From CAIVAT01 sp037139855 (GTDB lineage Bacteria; Bacteroidota; Bacteroidia; Bacteroidales; FEN-979): 5,711 bases of DNA. The stretch is from the NCBI GenBank assembly GCA_037139855.1, contig JBAXFM010000317.1:1-5711 (forward strand), written 5' to 3'. Below, one piece after another: positions 4,437 to 5,711 of the stretch. The stretch's first letter is position 1, and every line of letters begins with the position of its first letter. A program made the position numbers and the translations under genes. The notes under the pieces are model-generated. The model was not told the DNA's origin. It worked only from the letters and a program-made list of their open reading frames with translations, and ran no database searches.

Positions 4437-4889
4437 CTAATCCCAAACGTATCGTTCATCATATTCGACCTTATACTTATTAAGAAAAGCTCTGTATTCT
4501 TGCTGAAAAGTTTTTTTACTGTGATGTTCCTGCTGATTATCAATGTAGGCTGTTACAGTATCCACTTCCGTAGGATTTACCGAAAAAGCACCATACCCGT
4601 CTTGCCAATAAAAGTTTTCCAACGATTGATCTTTTGTCTTCATCCACTTTGAGGAATGTGATTTCAACTCTTCTAAAAGTTTTGTAAGCGCAATTTTTTT
4701 TGAAAGCATACAAAGTATATGCACATGGTCGGAATAACCACCAATTTTTACAACTTGTGATTCTAAATTATTACAGATTCCGCCTAAATAGCTATAAAGT
4801 TCTAAATTGTATGGCGGATGAATGATTGGAGCCCGTTGTTTGGTGCTGAAAACTATATGCAGGTAGTTTTTTACAAGTGACTGTCCCAT
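4437..4889 (-). CDS. IS200-like / REP-associated Y1 (HUH) transposase
   Basis: This encodes 150 residues and appears intact. It belongs to the Y1 transposase family (Transposase IS200-like, PF01797). The HUH metal-binding motif is H55-V-H57 in GGYSDHVHILCML. The nucleophilic tyrosine is Y115 in TAYIDNQQEHH, with Q119 four residues on, matching the Y-xxx-Q of IS608 TnpA. WQDGYGAFSV (95-104) and the tail EYDERYVWD are typical of the Bacteroidota branch. Such enzymes cut and join single-stranded DNA at hairpin-marked sites through a 5'-phosphotyrosine intermediate. No tnpB lies beside it. The ATG at 4889 follows hairpin c of module C by 14 nt, so the hairpin sits in or near the 5' leader and could affect expression or serve as the protein's own binding site. 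Transposase of a REP-dispersing system is favoured over an active IS200 because of the flanking module arrangement. Confidence 0.9.
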   Translation of the reverse strand: MGQSLVKNYLHIVFSTKQRAPIIHPPYNLELYSYLGGICNNLESQVVKIGGYSDHVHILCMLSKKIALTKLLEELKSHSSKWMKTKDQSLENFYWQDGYGAFSVNPTEVDTVTAYIDNQQEHHSKKTFQQEYRAFLNKYKVEYDERYVWD

Positions 4890-4903
4890 ATTATATTGAT
4901 TAC

Positions 4904-4984
4904 GCCCTTTCAGGGCTTATAACCAGATTCTGTTTCCTTCGATGGGCTGCACCCATCGTTAATGTATTCCGCCCCGTTCGGGGC
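4904..4984 (-). repeat. Three-hairpin REP-like module, copy C (minus orientation)
   Basis: On the plus strand the order is hairpin c (4904-4916, GCCCTTTCAGGGC), 23 nt, hairpin b (4940-4958, CGATGGG-CTGCA-CCCATCG), 12 nt, hairpin a (4971-4984, GCCCC-GTTC-GGGGC). Read on the minus strand it matches copy A closely, including hairpin b base for base and the flanking ACAGCCCC. It lies just upstream of the transposase start codon. Confidence 0.9.
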
Positions 4985-5219
4985 TGTGTCGAATATGTTT
5001 TGCATCATGCAACTTGAGCCATTTCAAGTCAGCGTCCTGTTTACGCTATTTATTTCTTTTCTCAAGTCTTTGGTGTTCATGGTTAAGAGTTTATATAAAA
5101 GTACTAAAGATTCATATTATTACAGAGCATATTCAAAATTCGATCGTGTCTATTGTATGATAAAAAAATCACCTTTCCTTTTCCTATCAAGAGATTAAAT
5201 TGAGCAAGGAGTAATATTC
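4985..5219. other. AT-rich gene-less stretch between module C and the sorting-domain gene
   Basis: No convincing gene lies here; the longest open frame (4962-5198, +) begins inside hairpin repeat C and has a non-protein-like composition. A small inverted repeat, ACTTGA (5012-5017) with TCAAGT (5024-5029), lies near the outer edge of module C. A run of seven A at 5162-5168 would give a T run on the minus strand about 50 nt past the stop of the rightmost gene, but I see no good stem before it. Confidence 0.5.
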
Positions 5220-5711
5220 TCACCTGACAACGCATTTTTTGCTTATACAATAGGAATTGGCAGTGATTCGAACGAAATAGATACCGGGTGAAAACCCGGA
5301 AATGTTCAGTTTTCGTGAGGGAGAACTCTGCAGGTCTTCCAGCAGCAATTTCCCGGTAAGGTCGTATAATGAAATTTTAGCATCTCTGACATGATCGATG
5401 GAAAGGGTTGAGTGGGCCGGGTTCGGGTAGATCGCCGGATGAATTTGCTCCTTTTCAGGGATTCCTTCCGGATCGCACACCAATTCCATGACCGGCACAA
5501 AACTGAGACTGGTCCAGTTCCCGTTTTGACGGGCAACTGTTTCTGTACTGAAATGATGGTATCCTGCTGTATCTGCTCCGATGTTAAAAACGGTTCCGGC
5601 AGGACCATCAAATCCGATTCCCACATAATAGCTGCTGTCAGGCAGGATTCCGGTAAAAAAGGATGAATTGGAATAAATCCAGCCCGATTCCTGTGGAGAA
5701 GGAAGAACAAA
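5220..5711 (-). CDS. C-terminal part of a T9SS-secreted protein, cut by the right edge
   Basis: The frame is open from the right edge to a TGA at 5220-5222, giving 163 residues of a longer protein whose start lies outside. The last 75 or so residues form a type A sorting domain of the type IX (Por) secretion system: AIYPNPAHSTLSID, then KISLYDLTGKLLLE, NISGFSPGIYFVRIT and a basic end SKKCVVR. Proteins with this tail cross the outer membrane through T9SS, where the domain is removed and the cargo is released or attached to surface lipopolysaccharide. The visible cargo part (residues 1-80: SGWIYSNSSFF, DSSYYVGIGFDGPAG, GNWTSLSFVPVMELV) is beta-rich and ends a domain I cannot name. The GTG at 5624 is internal, not a start. 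Confidence 0.9.
   Translation of the reverse strand, partial: FVLPSPQESGWIYSNSSFFTGILPDSSYYVGIGFDGPAGTVFNIGADTAGYHHFSTETVARQNGNWTSLSFVPVMELVCDPEGIPEKEQIHPAIYPNPAHSTLSIDHVRDAKISLYDLTGKLLLEDLQSSPSRKLNISGFSPGIYFVRITANSYCISKKCVVR

Larger units (their letters stand above)
4350..4984 (-). mobile_element. REP/RAYT-type unit: Y1 transposase bracketed by inverted three-hairpin modules
   Basis: Modules B and C flank the transposase gene in inverted orientation, so the unit reads a-b-c-gene-c'-b'-a'. The innermost c hairpins lie 14 nt before the start codon and 7 nt past the stop, leaving almost no other sequence inside. Classical IS200/IS605 elements carry one subterminal hairpin per end, not inverted copies. 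Inverted REP hairpins around a single-copy Y1 transposase are the hallmark of REP/RAYT units (REPtrons). Outer limits are unknown. A TTCAA/CTCAAGTT-like string 23-25 nt outside each a hairpin may mark them. Confidence 0.7.

Noticed and set aside
4313..4543. Minus-strand frame through repeat copy B
   Set aside because: It crosses the hairpin module and overlaps the 3' end of the transposase in another frame.
4962..5198. Plus-strand 78-residue frame with hydrophobic stretches
   Set aside because: Begins inside module C and runs through AT-rich intergenic DNA; hydrophobicity is explained by T-rich sequence.
5306..5710. Alternative frames over the T9SS gene (minus 5306-5710, plus 5412-5666)
   Set aside because: The frame with the YPNP...GIYFVRI sorting domain is unmistakable; the others are shadows.

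Overview
The window looks like chromosomal DNA from a member of the Bacteroidota, probably an environmental Bacteroidales- or Cytophaga-like lineage. Three things point there: a C-terminal type IX secretion sorting domain at the right edge, a small secreted protein with the carboxypeptidase-regulatory-like fold that is common at SusC N-termini, and upstream elements of the TAnnTTTG (-7) / TTG (-33) promoter type with no Shine-Dalgarno sequences. There are no rRNA, tRNA or CRISPR features.

Layout. The left half is read rightwards: the tail of an unrecognised gene (3-209), a small membrane/coiled-coil protein (342-581), a conserved hypothetical with a beta-rich C-terminus (789-1346) closed by a strong double hairpin terminator, a secreted single-domain CarboxypepD_reg-like protein (1588-1944) with a clear promoter, and a secreted MORN-repeat (YwqK-type) protein (2100-2567). 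The right half is read leftwards: a CHAD-domain protein (3648-2797), a minimal nucleotidyltransferase of the MntA type with a shortened N-terminus (4081-3836), an IS200/REP-associated Y1 (HUH) transposase (4889-4437), and the C-terminal part of a T9SS-secreted protein running off the right edge (5711-5220). These genes do not form an obvious pathway. It is an ordinary accessory or intergenic-rich region with separately transcribed small genes.

The notable system is a family of structured repeats tied to the Y1 transposase. An 80-81 nt module made of three hairpins, a - 12 nt - b - 23 nt - c, occurs three times: 2604-2684 (+), 4350-4429 (+) and 4904-4984 (-). The two spacer lengths are identical in all three copies although the spacer sequences differ. 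Two copies sit immediately outside the transposase gene in inverted orientation, so the unit 4350-4984 reads a-b-c-[transposase]-c'-b'-a'. The third copy, between the convergent MORN and CHAD genes, is followed by an inverted, internally deleted partner and lacks the transposase, as a non-autonomous (BIME/MITE-like) derivative would. Every a and c hairpin is followed by G-N-A-A-T or a near match, and the b hairpin shows compensatory base changes. This is best read as a Bacteroidota REP/RAYT-type system with an unusually regular three-hairpin module.

Other repeats are heptanucleotide arrays in opposite orientation at 581-608 and 681-722, a perfect 16-bp-arm palindrome at 1361-1393, and an operator-like palindrome next to the promoter at 1543-1570.
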